Shown here piece by piece: positions 17,398 to 25,554 of a DNA stretch of 45,944 nucleotides. A model generated the notes under the pieces. It saw only the letters and a program-made list of their open reading frames with translations, did not search any database and was not told where the DNA came from. Origin of the DNA: a bacterium (GTDB taxonomy: Bacteria; SAR324; XYD2-FULL-50-16); assembly GCA_018830885.1 (NCBI GenBank), contig JAHJRI010000355.1, positions 1-45,944 of the forward strand. The letters run 5' to 3'. The number at the start of each line of letters is the position of its first letter. Position 1 is the first letter of the stretch. The position numbers and the translations under genes were made by a program.

Positions 17398-17847
17398 CTG
17401 GTCCACTCGGATGTCAGCGGCAGCGCGGCTCAGCTGGAATGAGGCGAACCTGGCCGGTTCAGCGGGTCATCGCCGCCAGGGATGCACAACGACCTGTCTT
17501 TCTGACCGGGTTCAGTCGGGTGACTGTCCCGGACAGAAACCCTTGTTGTTCCTCCGGGAGATTCGACGCGGATTGGTCTGCTGCTGGTCCCGGATTCTGA
17601 AGCGATTACAGCACCCGCTTTTCCATGGCCACGCCCCCAGCATCCGATTTTCCTTTTGACTGTGTTACCGGAAAAATTCCTGCCTGTTCAGCTCATCTCA
17701 ACCAACACTCCCTGCCGGGCAAAACGAAGGAAAAAAGCAGTTCTGCGCCGCCATTTTCCTTCCTTTGTGCATTTCAATATTTTTATATCATTATATCAGT
17801 TATATATTCACTTCCGTGAACTTAAACAACCGTCTCTTGCTGAGCAC

Positions 17848-17912
17848 CACCGGTTCCGGTTTTCAAGAACCCTGGAAGAATGAATGCGTTTCTTGAAAAT
17901 CGCAACTGTTCG
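17848..17912 (+). repeat. Apex-core palindromic element, copy 3 (internally deleted)
   Basis: Left inner arm 17848-17869 (ending GGTTTTCAAGAA) pairs with 17890-17912 (starting TTCTTGAAAATCGCAAC). The core is shortened to CCCTGGAAGAATGAATGCGT, missing the second half of the GGAAGCC hairpin and the GAGCTC palindrome. Two arm differences are G-T wobbles. Outer arms are not clearly palindromic, so this copy looks decayed. Confidence 0.7.
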
Positions 17913-17937
17913 TACGGAACCATTCGCTTAAGGGCAC

Positions 17938-18069
17938 CTTGATTAAATGGTACTCCGTCAGCATCAAAGGATCGGTGTTTCAAGAACCCTGGAAGCCATG
18001 GATGGACTCGTGCGTTTCTTGAAAGATCAACCCTTTGGTGCGGAAGTTCAATAATTCTAATGAATCAAG
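17938..18069 (+). repeat. Apex-core palindromic element, copy 4
   Basis: Inner arms 17965-17986 and 18016-18038 share the TTTCAAGAA/TTCTTGAAA base and CAAAGG/CCTTTGG further out. The palindrome continues to CTTGATT (17938-17944) pairing with AATCAAG (18063-18069). The core is CCCTGGAAGCCATGGATGG followed by a degenerate ACTCGTGCG, with GTG in place of the ATG of other copies. Confidence 0.72.
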
Positions 18070-18286
18070 ATGGCCTTTGGTGAACGCATGGGTTATATAT
18101 GATCATTTCACGTCAAAGCCCCCCTATCAGTATCGAAATATGGAAGAACCCAAAATGATCTGTTTTACTGTTCATTTTAATCTATTCATTATTCTTTTTT
18201 TATACCTAATCTGCCTCTTATAATTGAACTGTATCTTTCAAAGTGGGAAAGATCTTATTCATCACCGTTTCTTTCAGGAGCAGAAT

Positions 18287-18787
18287 ATGAAATCGGTTAT
18301 TAAAAGACTGGTCGGTACCGAAGCTGACAGTGCAGGTCTGGTCATGCGGGTAACGCTGGGTATGGTCATGTTTCCCCATGGTGCACAGAAGCTGTTTGGG
18401 TGGTTTGGCGGTCATGGGTTTGAAGGAACCATGTCCTATTTTACCGGAACCGGTATGCCCTGGCTGATTGCCTTTCTGGTGGTCATGGCGGAGTCCCTTG
18501 GGGCCCTGGCGCTGATCATCGGTTTCGTCGGCCGATTCATGTCATTCGGTATTTTGATGGTGATGCTGGGGGCCATATTCATGGTTCACGGGCAGTTCGG
18601 TTTTTTTATGAACTGGTTTGGTGGCCAGCCTGGTGAGGGAATCGAATATCACCTGTTGGCCGTCGGGCTGGCGATAGGGTTGATGATCAAGGGCAGTGGG
18701 GCATGGTCCGTTGACTATTTTGTGTCCCGCTGGTTGAAGTCAGGCGGGAAAAGGTCAGTGGCTGCCGGTCTGGTTCACCAGACCTGA
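18287..18787 (+). CDS. DoxX family membrane protein
   Basis: A 166-residue DoxX-type membrane protein with four predicted transmembrane segments. Family marks are MVMFPHGAQKLFGWFGGHGFEGT near residues 29-50 and the ALIIGFVGRF segment. DoxX proteins are small quinone-linked or redox-stress membrane proteins; the exact reaction is not established for most. ATG 18287 is chosen because CAGGAG lies at 18275-18280 and an in-frame upstream ATG at 18224 would add a non-conserved hydrophilic extension. It converges with the LysR regulator, with only 22 bp between the stop codons. Confidence 0.85.
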   Translation: MKSVIKRLVGTEADSAGLVMRVTLGMVMFPHGAQKLFGWFGGHGFEGTMSYFTGTGMPWLIAFLVVMAESLGALALIIGFVGRFMSFGILMVMLGAIFMVHGQFGFFMNWFGGQPGEGIEYHLLAVGLAIGLMIKGSGAWSVDYFVSRWLKSGGKRSVAAGLVHQT

Positions 18788-18809
18788 TACGGTTCAGGGG
18801 TCGCTATAA

Positions 18810-19709
18810 TCAGAGACGCTCCCCGGATCCTGTCTGCCTGGCAGATTGCAGCTGCTGCCAGAGATCTTCTGCGATTGGACCGACAGGAATGTCGTTTCGC
18901 CGGAAAAGATAGAAATCAGCGGCCATTTTGGAGAAGGGTGGGTAGTCCAGGATAACCAGTCGCCTGTTTTCAAGGTCTTCGCAGATAACATGCTCCGGCA
19001 TCAGGCCCCATCCGGAACCCGCCAGCAGCAATTGGCGCTTGACGGAAAAGTCGTTGACAGTCCAGTGGAGACCTTCTTTTAAAACACCGACGGTTTTACG
19101 TTCTGAATGACGACTTGAATCGGCAACGATAATCTGTGGATACCCGATCAGGTCCGATTTCAACAGCGGCCGGTCCAGGCAGGCGGGTGGAAAGCCGGGC
19201 GCAGCAACAGGCAGGAATTTGATGTTGTCCCAGCGGGATGCCTCAAGTCTTTCATCCCATTCAGCAGCTTCCGCCAGGGCAATATCGACATTGCCATCCA
19301 GCAGCTGTTCGATGGATCCGCCCAGGTTTTCAAGGGTCAATACGATGCGAACTGAGGGTTGATCACGGGAGAAGCGATTGATGACATCGATCACTTTGGA
19401 AAAGGGGCAGACCGCATTCAGTGCCAGTTTGATTTCGGCTTCCCTGCCCATGGATAGATGGTTGCCCAGTTGAACAAGCTCTTCGGCCTGGAGCAGAACG
19501 GATTTGGATTTCTCATAAATGGCCTGACCGGCTACAGTCAAACGGGGTCTGTAACCCTCGCGATTAAAAATGGGGATTTTCAGCTCCTCTTCCAGATTTC
19601 GCACGGCATAACTGACAGCAGATTGTGCCCGGTGGAGTGACTCGGCAGCAGCGCGAAAACTGCCGGTTTCAAGAATGGCGCTTAAGACACGCAACTGATC
19701 CAGGGTCAT
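18810..19709 (-). CDS. LysR family transcriptional regulator
   Basis: A 299-residue LysR-type regulator. The N-terminal winged helix starts MTLDQLRVLSAILETGSFRA and includes AAESLHRAQSAVSYAVRNLE. The remainder is the periplasmic-binding-like effector domain. Start taken at 19709 because the LysR domain normally begins there; an in-frame upstream start at 19784 would add 25 unrelated residues. The regulator is divergent from the glutathionyl-hydroquinone reductase gene, the common arrangement for a LysR target, and convergent with doxX. Repeated TTATC motifs in the divergent gap (19991-20049) could be its binding sites. Confidence 0.9.
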   Translation of the reverse strand: MTLDQLRVLSAILETGSFRAAAESLHRAQSAVSYAVRNLEEELKIPIFNREGYRPRLTVAGQAIYEKSKSVLLQAEELVQLGNHLSMGREAEIKLALNAVCPFSKVIDVINRFSRDQPSVRIVLTLENLGGSIEQLLDGNVDIALAEAAEWDERLEASRWDNIKFLPVAAPGFPPACLDRPLLKSDLIGYPQIIVADSSRHSERKTVGVLKEGLHWTVNDFSVKRQLLLAGSGWGLMPEHVICEDLENRRLVILDYPPFSKMAADFYLFRRNDIPVGPIAEDLWQQLQSARQTGSGERL

Positions 19710-20280
19710 AGTGAAAACCGATCTAATGTTTAGAGAACAATACATCATTATCCGGTTAGCATTTTCCACTTCAGGACCAGTCAATTGCGGTTTTCAGTGG
19801 AGTCAAGGGGATAGCGATTTAAAACCCTGAAAAACAGGACGTTTTCCCGGAGCACCTGGGATGGTTTCAGTTCGGTGCTGCGAGCCTCGCACCTCATGTT
19901 TTAAATCGGTCTCCCCTTGACGGAGCGGTTGACAAATGGTCTCTTACGGACTGCACAAACCTAACTGGACATTGCTGAGAATAATAGAGATTATCTGATT
20001 ATCATGAGTTTATCAAATAGGACAGTATCTGAAAACCGGTTTATCAGATCCGGAGGGAACCCGATAAAAATGTAACGAAGAAATCAAAAAAACAACGAAC
20101 GATGCACCCCCTTTATCGATTTGAAGGAATCGGAATCTGGTTGCAATTGAACTCATTCTCGACGGCCATTCCCGGGATCATAAAGCGCTCCCAATCCGTC
20201 GAATTCCATACAGAGCCCGACACCCATTGTAGACCCGATGCTGGGGGGGAGGGACAAAAACAACATTCAAAGGAGACACG
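19710..20280. other. 571-bp divergent region with an inverted-repeat element
   Basis: No gene is supported. It contains the 120-bp inverted-repeat structure at 19802-19921. Further right, TTATCTGAT (19991-19999) and TTATCAGAT (20041-20049) include the exact inverted pair ATCTGAT/ATCAGAT, with two more TTATC motifs between, as possible LysR sites. The 17-mer ATTCTCGACGGCCATTC at 20155-20171 recurs at 45829-45845. Confidence 0.55.
19802..19921. repeat. 120-bp element bounded by 24-bp inverted repeats
   Basis: The left arm 19802-19825 (starting GTCAAGGGGATAG) and right arm 19898-19921 (ending CTCCCCTTGAC) match at 22 of 24 positions as inverted repeats. Two small hairpins sit inside: CCTG-AAAAA-CAGG (19826-19838) and a GGTGC/GCACC stem near 19874-19893. 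There is no coding capacity. It resembles a miniature inverted-repeat element or a structured RNA. Confidence 0.65.
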
Positions 20281-21300
20281 GTGGGACTAATGATTGATGG
20301 AATCTGGAAAGACCAGTGGTATGATACCGATACCAGTCAGGGTGAATTTGTGCGGGAAAACAGCCGCTTCAGAAACTGGATTACCCGGGACGGCGAACCT
20401 GGACCCGATGGAGCACGAAGTTTTCCGGCTGAAAAGGACCGGTATCATCTCTATGTGTCGTTGGCCTGCCCCTGGGCCCATCGGACCTTGATCCTGAGAT
20501 CGCTGAAAAAACTGCAACCGGTTATCCCGGTGTCAATTGTCGATCCCAGGATGCTGAACCACGGCTGGGAATTCGGCGCACCCGGAGAAGAGACTGAAGA
20601 TGGGGTCAACGGCTTCCATTTTCTGCACCAACTCTATACGACCGATAATCCCCGCTATACCGGACGGGTGACGGTTCCGGTACTCTGGGATAAAAAAACA
20701 CAGACTATCGTCAGCAATGAATCGTCCGAGATCATCCGCATGTTTAACAGCTCCTTTAACGCTTTTACCGATGTGGACACGGATTATTATCCCGAGGCCC
20801 TGCGGAGCGAAATCGATGCCATCAACCAGTTTGTCTATGAGAATGTCAACAACGGTGTTTACCGGTGTGGATTTGCCACCTCACAGAGTGCTTACGAGAA
20901 AGCGTTTGCGGATCTTTTCATGGCACTGGACGAACTGGAGCGACGACTTGGCAAACAGCGTTACCTGGTCGGCAGCCAGATTACAGAGGCAGACTGGCGT
21001 TTTTTTACGACCCTGGTGCGGTTTGATGCTGTATATTTCAGTCATTTCAAGGCCAACCGAAAAAGAATCATCGACTATCCCAACCTGTATCCATACCTGC
21101 TAGATCTTTACCAGCAACCGGGCATCCGGGAAACCGTCAACATGGACCATATCAAGACCCATTACTATTACAGCCACGACATGATCAACCCGAGTCGGAT
21201 CGTACCCCTTGGACCGGATCTTGATTTCGAAGCCCCCCATAACCGGAACCGCTTTGCCAGAATCAATACGCCCCGGGTGGTGAACCTGTTTGACGTCTGA
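20281..21300 (+). CDS. Glutathionyl-hydroquinone reductase (YqjG/ECM4 type GST)
   Basis: A 339-residue Xi-class glutathione transferase. These enzymes reduce glutathionyl-hydroquinones and related glutathione conjugates with glutathione. The catalytic Cys63 lies in SLACPWAHRTLIL, at the same position as the E. coli YqjG cysteine. An N-terminal thioredoxin-like domain is followed by the helical GST C domain from about residue 165, with the family's TEADWRFFTTLVRFD and YPNLYPYLLDLYQ segments. GTG start at 20281, with AAAGGAG at 20269-20275; ATG 20290 is an alternative. Presence of this enzyme implies glutathione or a similar thiol, which is uncommon in strict anaerobes. It is divergent from the LysR gene. 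Confidence 0.9.
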   Translation: MGLMIDGIWKDQWYDTDTSQGEFVRENSRFRNWITRDGEPGPDGARSFPAEKDRYHLYVSLACPWAHRTLILRSLKKLQPVIPVSIVDPRMLNHGWEFGAPGEETEDGVNGFHFLHQLYTTDNPRYTGRVTVPVLWDKKTQTIVSNESSEIIRMFNSSFNAFTDVDTDYYPEALRSEIDAINQFVYENVNNGVYRCGFATSQSAYEKAFADLFMALDELERRLGKQRYLVGSQITEADWRFFTTLVRFDAVYFSHFKANRKRIIDYPNLYPYLLDLYQQPGIRETVNMDHIKTHYYYSHDMINPSRIVPLGPDLDFEAPHNRNRFARINTPRVVNLFDV

Positions 21301-21639
21301 TCGGAAACACGACCTGGTGCAGAATCAGTCAAACCGTTGAGGCATTTATGATCCTGACAGACCAGCATCGTGTCATGTCTCAATTGTCGCTTCGATTCTG
21401 CAGAAATCCGGCTTCCCGCTGCGAGGCTCGTGATTCAACGAAACGAGACCATGCCCCCCATGTCTGTTGTTACCGACATTGGACAGTTGACTTGAGACCA
21501 GCGTTCTCCTGGTCATTCCGGACTGGATCCGGCATCCAGACAGGCATCTCCTGGTAACCATCCTGAATTCCGTGTCAGGTAAGGAAAGACGGCATTCTCG
21601 TGCGGTATTTCAAAGGTACTGGCCGGGATCAACACCGGG
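21301..21639. other. 339-bp gap between convergent genes
   Basis: No gene is supported. The stretch GGTCATTCCGGACTGGATCC followed by GGCATCCAG, near 21511-21540, resembles the dispersed CATTCCGGA...ATCCAG palindromic repeats common in proteobacterial intergenic DNA. No clear terminator with a T-run was found. Confidence 0.4.
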
Positions 21640-22110
21640 CTAGCCTGTCTTTTCCAGGAATGCCAGTATTTTGGCAGGGTGATCGGCCGCCTTTGGTACT
21701 TTTTTCCAATGCTTGACGACCTTGCCATCCGGGCCGACAATCACGGTGGACCGAATCACGCCGATGGACTTCTTCCCATACAGCATTTTTTCACCATAAG
21801 CATCATAAGCCTGCATCACCTTCTTATCCGGATCTGACAGGAGGGTGAAGGGCAACGCCTGACCCTTGATGAATTTAACATGGGACTGGGCGTTATCCGG
21901 CGAAACCCCAAGCACAATCACGTCAAGGGCCTCGAACTGTTGCCATAAATCCCGGAAACCGATGGCCTCCTTGGTACAACCCGGGGTGTTATCCCGGGGA
22001 TAGAAATACACAATAACCGTTTTACCTTTAAAATCTGAGAGTGAGACGGCTGTCTCGTTCTGGTCTTTCAGGGTAAATGCAGGTGCTTTCTTCCCTTCTT
22101 CAATCGTCAT
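21640..22110 (-). CDS. bcp: Thiol peroxidase Bcp-type peroxiredoxin (one-Cys)
   Basis: A 156-residue peroxiredoxin of the BCP/PrxQ family, reducing hydrogen peroxide and organic peroxides in the cytoplasm. The peroxidatic Cys45 is in RDNTPGCTKEAIGF. The resolving cysteine usually found five residues later is isoleucine here, and Cys45 is the only cysteine in the protein, so it must be recycled as a one-Cys enzyme through an external thiol. The thioredoxin-fold framework (VIVYFYPRD, LLSDPDKKV, RSTVIVGPDGKV) is intact. GGAG lies five bases before the ATG. Divergent from fumC across a 306-bp region. Confidence 0.93.
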   Translation of the reverse strand: MTIEEGKKAPAFTLKDQNETAVSLSDFKGKTVIVYFYPRDNTPGCTKEAIGFRDLWQQFEALDVIVLGVSPDNAQSHVKFIKGQALPFTLLSDPDKKVMQAYDAYGEKMLYGKKSIGVIRSTVIVGPDGKVVKHWKKVPKAADHPAKILAFLEKTG

Positions 22111-22416
22111 GACATCTCCAGTGTCGGTGTGATGAACAACCCCTTGAGAGGAGGGGGCCGGCAGTGGTTCTTTTCCCGGTAATCCCCGCCTGTTTGTTTA
22201 ACAAAGTGGTTAGTGTTAATATTAACCCATATCGGCCACTCGAACAATGGTTATCCGGCAGCAGCAGCCCACAGGAGTCCCGGGGGAATCCTGCCGGAGG
22301 CCGGGCTCCGGAATGACACCGGGAAGGATCGTCAGGGAGATGCCGCCACCGACACCCGGCTTCAATCAATCACCGCACGGGTGGGACACGCACTTAAATA
22401 ATCAGGGGGAATCAGC
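22111..22416. other. 306-bp divergent region between bcp and fumC
   Basis: No gene is supported. It holds the perfect palindrome at 22215-22226 and a GC-rich segment with CCGGAGGCCGGGCTCCGG near 22294-22311. AGGGGG at 22404-22409 is the likely ribosome site of fumC. Confidence 0.5.
22215..22226. promoter_or_regulatory. Perfect 12-bp palindrome in bcp-fumC divergent region
   Basis: GTTAATATTAAC is its own reverse complement. It lies about 105 bp from the bcp start and 190 bp from the fumC start. Its position and symmetry fit a dimeric repressor site, but no regulator is identified. Confidence 0.4.
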
Positions 22417-23808
22417 ATGACATCCAGAACTGAAAGCGACAGCATGGGGGAGATCGATGTCCCTGCTGATCGGTATTACGGGGCACAAACTGAAAGATCA
22501 CGCAGAAATTTCAATATCGGACAGGACCGGTTTCCCCGGGAGATGATCCGGGCGCTGGGCATCGTCAAGAAAGCTGCGGCCCTGGCCAATAGAAGACTGG
22601 GAGAGATCAGCCGGGAGAAGGCGGACCTGATCATTCACGCAGCCGATGAGGTCATCGGCGGGCAACTGGACGATCATTTTCCCCTGGTGATCTGGCAAAC
22701 CGGCAGCGGGACACAGACCAACATGAATACCAATGAAGTCATTGCCAATCGGGCAATCGAACTGGCCGGCGGCATACCGGGCAGTAAAAGCCCGATACAC
22801 CCCAATGACGATGTTAATAAAGCCCAGTCCTCGAACGATGCCTTTCCCACTGCCATGCATATTGCAGCGGTTGAACAGATTCAGGGACGATTCATTCCCG
22901 AACTCAAAGAGCTGCGGGACACCCTGCGATCAACCGCCGAGTCGTTTCAACCATTCATTAAAACCGGTCGCACTCATTTGATGGATGCGGTGCCCCTGTC
23001 CATGGGAGACAGCTTTTCCGCATTCGACCGACAATTGACAGCCGGGCTGGAACGCATTAACCAGGCGCTGGAGGGGTTGTACCCGCTCGCCCTGGGTGGA
23101 ACCGCTGTCGGGACAGGTTTAAACGCCCACCCTGAATTCAGTCGGACAGCCATTCAGCTGATCGGCGAGTTGACAGCCCAACCGTTTCGGCCGGCTGAGA
23201 ACCGATTCGAAGCGATCGCAGCCCATGATGCGGTTGTTTTTGCCAGCGGAGCACTCAAAACAGTCGCCGCCTCGTTGACAAAAATCGCAAACGATATCCG
23301 ATGGCTGGCCTCCGGCCCCCGGTGCGGAATCGGGGAATTGATCCTGCCGGCCAATGAACCCGGCAGTTCCATCATGCCGGGAAAAGTCAACCCCACCCAA
23401 TGCGAAGCCGTGTTGATGGTTTGTGCACAGGTCATGGGAAACGATGTGGCGATCAATATCGGGGGAATGTCCGGTAACTTCGAACTCAATGTTTTCAAGC
23501 CGATGATGATCTTCAACCTCCTGCACTCGATCCGTCTTTTGTCCGATGTCTGTCAATCGTTCAACAAAAACTGTGTCAAGGGGATTAAGGTCAATCAGGC
23601 CGTCATTAAAAGCCACCTGGAAAACTCACTGATGCTGGTAACGGCGCTGAATCCGCACATCGGCTATGACAAAGCCGCCAGAGTGGCCAAAAAAGCCTTT
23701 GAGACGGACTGCACCCTCAGGGAAGCGGTTATACAGCTGGGATTTATGACTGGGGAAGCGTACGACCAGATTGTGCGGCCGGAACGGATGGCAAAACCGG
23801 CAAAATAA
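22417..23808 (+). CDS. fumC: Class II fumarate hydratase
   Basis: A 463-residue class II (iron-sulfur-free) fumarase catalysing fumarate plus water to L-malate in the citric acid cycle. Motifs are intact: [37 protein letters not shown] with the catalytic His, and the lyase signature [15 protein letters not shown] near residue 318. Full length for the family. It probably works with the 2-oxoglutarate dehydrogenase operon 3 kb away, although the two are transcribed separately. The stop codon is followed within three bases by a truncated sensor-kinase fragment. Confidence 0.96.
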   Translation: MTSRTESDSMGEIDVPADRYYGAQTERSRRNFNIGQDRFPREMIRALGIVKKAAALANRRLGEISREKADLIIHAADEVIGGQLDDHFPLVIWQTGSGTQTNMNTNEVIANRAIELAGGIPGSKSPIHPNDDVNKAQSSNDAFPTAMHIAAVEQIQGRFIPELKELRDTLRSTAESFQPFIKTGRTHLMDAVPLSMGDSFSAFDRQLTAGLERINQALEGLYPLALGGTAVGTGLNAHPEFSRTAIQLIGELTAQPFRPAENRFEAIAAHDAVVFASGALKTVAASLTKIANDIRWLASGPRCGIGELILPANEPGSSIMPGKVNPTQCEAVLMVCAQVMGNDVAINIGGMSGNFELNVFKPMMIFNLLHSIRLLSDVCQSFNKNCVKGIKVNQAVIKSHLENSLMLVTALNPHIGYDKAARVAKKAFETDCTLREAVIQLGFMTGEAYDQIVRPERMAKPAK

Positions 23809-23810
23809 TC

Positions 23811-24180
23811 CCTCGCAAAAACCTGGAGTATCCGGAAACCGAACTGAAGGGCCTGAACTATCGAACCTATATGGATATCAACACCGCGGCCAGGGTTTTT
23901 TTGATGTACAATACCATATACCGGACAGGTCAGCAAAAAGGCTATATGGTATATGACATCTTCCACAGGAACGGCGAAACAAGAACATTGGAGGTGTCAT
24001 CATCCCCGAGCCGTGACGTGGATGACATGCCTAACGGTTTTTATGGAATTGTGCGGGATGTCACCGACCGTATCCGGATCGAAAAAATGATGATCCAGAC
24101 AGAGAAAATGATGTCGGTTGGTGGTCTGGCTGCCGGTATGGCCCATGAACTCAACAATCCCCTTGCGGCCGTGTCGTTCC
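23811..24180 (+). pseudogene. PAS/histidine-kinase gene remnant
   Basis: The frame reads as the end of a PAS domain (LEYPETELKGLNYRTY, then DIFHRNGETRTLEVSSSPSR and GIVRDVTDRIRIE) followed by the start of a HisKA domain with its phospho-acceptor box GGLAAGMAHELNNPLAAV. It has no start codon before 23871, lacks the start of PAS, and loses similarity straight after the H-box, with no ATPase domain. The fragment begins within three bases of the fumC stop and ends where the convergent epimerase stops. It is therefore a leftover internal piece of a larger sensor kinase, not a functional gene. Confidence 0.78.
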
Positions 24181-24183
24181 TAT

Positions 24184-25095
24184 CTAACTTAGGCCCAGGA
24201 CTTCTTTCATCGCTGACTCAAAACCGGCGTACTTGAATCGATACCCTTCCGAAAGGAGTCGCTCAGGAACCGCTCTCTGGCCACCCAGAATCGATTTCCC
24301 AAACTCTCCCATGAGCAGTTTGATCGCAAAGCCAGGAACCTTGAGCAAAGCAGGCCGGTGCAGTAACCGTCCCAGGGAACTGGCCATCCCGGCATTCCTG
24401 ATCGACTCCGGCGCGCAGAAATTGTAGACTCCCTGGGCCTCTTTGGTATCAACTAAAAAAGCTATCCCGGCCAGCAGATCCTGCAGATGGATCCAGGGAA
24501 ACCACTGCTTTCCGCTCCCCATGGGACCGCCAACAAAGAATCGATATGGGGGAATCATGATTTTCATGGCCCCGCCGCTCTTGTCAATCACGGTGGAAAA
24601 CCGCATCACGATGACCCGTGCGTTTTTTGCGGACGCCTTGAACGCCTCCTTCTCCCAATCCTGGCAGACCTGGGCCAGAAAATCCGTTCCCGCCGGTTCC
24701 TCCTCGTTCAGCAGATCATCCCCCCTGTCCCCGTAATAGCCAAGGGCAGAGGTACTGCACAATGCCACCTCCCGATCCCCGGGAAGGGCATCCACCAGGT
24801 TCCGGGTGGTCAGTATGCGGCTGTTGTAAATGGATTTTTTATAGGATGCCGTCCAGTAATTGAATATGCTGACACCCGCCAGGTTGACCACCACATCCGC
24901 TGCCTGCAGGTCATCCTGCCAGGGTCCGGGGATGGTGGTATCTGCCGCGACATATTTCAGATCCCCGTCAGCAGACTCGGCCGGCCGGGCAGAACGACCG
25001 ACAGCGATAACCCGGTACCCCTGCTCCAGGAACAGCGAAACCAGGTTCTTGCCGACAAACCCGGTGCCACCCGTGATAAACGCCGTTTTAGTCAA
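24184..25095 (-). CDS. TIGR01777 family NAD-dependent epimerase (SDR39U1-like)
   Basis: A 303-residue extended SDR of the TIGR01777/YfcH family. The Rossmann motif TGGTGFVGKNL is at the N terminus, NLAGVSIFNYWTASYKKSIYNSRI near residue 75, and STSALGYYGDRGD near 110 with the active-site Tyr; a DUF1731-type C-terminal region follows. The function of the family is not established. TTG at 25095 is chosen because AAGGAGG ends six bases upstream; the longer in-frame ATG at 25122 lies beyond that ribosome site. It converges on the kinase remnant. Confidence 0.86.
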   Translation of the reverse strand: MTKTAFITGGTGFVGKNLVSLFLEQGYRVIAVGRSARPAESADGDLKYVAADTTIPGPWQDDLQAADVVVNLAGVSIFNYWTASYKKSIYNSRILTTRNLVDALPGDREVALCSTSALGYYGDRGDDLLNEEEPAGTDFLAQVCQDWEKEAFKASAKNARVIVMRFSTVIDKSGGAMKIMIPPYRFFVGGPMGSGKQWFPWIHLQDLLAGIAFLVDTKEAQGVYNFCAPESIRNAGMASSLGRLLHRPALLKVPGFAIKLLMGEFGKSILGGQRAVPERLLSEGYRFKYAGFESAMKEVLGLS

Positions 25096-25111
25096 AATGC
25101 ACCTCCTTATT

Positions 25112-25232
25112 ATGAAAAACACTCACCACAGAGACACGGAGAAAGATAAGCTCAGCTTTATGACAGGTACGGAAATGCATCGCTATTTCTCCTCCTTCGT
25201 TGTGCCCGCCCGCGGGCATGATGGTTTGTATG
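25112..25232 (+). repeat. Family-2 dispersed repeat, copy 2 (uninterrupted)
   Basis: Three blocks shared with 12066-12353: ATGAAAAACAC...AGACACGGAG at 25112-25141, GCTTTATGACAGG... at 25155-25181, and CGTTGTGCCC-hairpin-GGGCATG at 25198-25232. Here the first two blocks are 13 bp apart; in copy 1 they are separated by the palindromic element. The hairpin block is at the opposite end from copy 1. A weaker match to the hairpin block occurs near 45425. Confidence 0.6.
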
Positions 25233-25259
25233 GGAATAGCACTTAGCAATCCGGACAGA

Positions 25260-25436
25260 GTGTCTGGTATGAAGCTGTTTTAGACGATTAGACGAGTTTT
25301 TAGATGATCTGAACGACATTGAGCGCCCGAAATCCCAACTGTCTGAGGACATGGTCCGAGTTTTGGGATGTCAGCGAAATGAGTTCCAGATCATCTTTCA
25401 ACGCGTCTCCGTCTGAAAGAGGTTTGTACCAGACAC
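25260..25436. repeat. 177-bp imperfect long palindrome
   Basis: The left arm starts GTGTCTGGTA (25260-25269) and the right arm ends TACCAGACAC (25427-25436). Along the arms, AGATGATCTG (25312-25321 region) pairs with CAGATCATC (25387-25395) and ATCCCAA (25332-25338) with TTGGGAT (25363-25369); symmetry continues to the centre near 25352. The leftward strand of the right arm is also open as about 47 codons ending TAA. Confidence 0.7.
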
Positions 25437-25554
25437 GGATGGTCACAGAGACCTATTCTCATACATCATTGTGCTCCAGTGAACAAGCCGATTTGTCTGA
25501 AATGGTTAACCCGCGTTGTCAGGCCCGGATAACACCGGTTCCGCCAGCTCCTTT

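Larger units (their letters stand above)
17398..18286. other. 889-bp AT-rich gap holding two palindromic elements
   Basis: No gene is supported. An AT-rich stretch lies at about 17770-17815. Palindromic element copies 3 (17848-17912) and 4 (17938-18069) are nearly back to back. A perfect -10 hexamer TATAAT occurs at 18219-18224, about 60 bp before doxX, but without a recognisable -35. Short frames across the repeats are not credible genes. Confidence 0.65.
25096..25554. other. 459-bp gap with family-2 repeat and long palindrome
   Basis: Between the epimerase start and the lpd stop. It contains family-2 repeat copy 2 (25112-25232) and the 177-bp palindrome (25260-25436). The remainder (25437-25554) shows nothing recognisable and no clear terminator for lpd. 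Confidence 0.65.

Noticed and set aside
17848-18069. Two-unit CRISPR-like array
   Set aside because: The two similar units are imperfect, palindromic and unequal, with no regular spacers and no cas genes nearby.
25158-25352. Leftward 64-codon frame in the epimerase-lpd gap
   Set aside because: Lies across repeat DNA and one palindrome arm; no family features.
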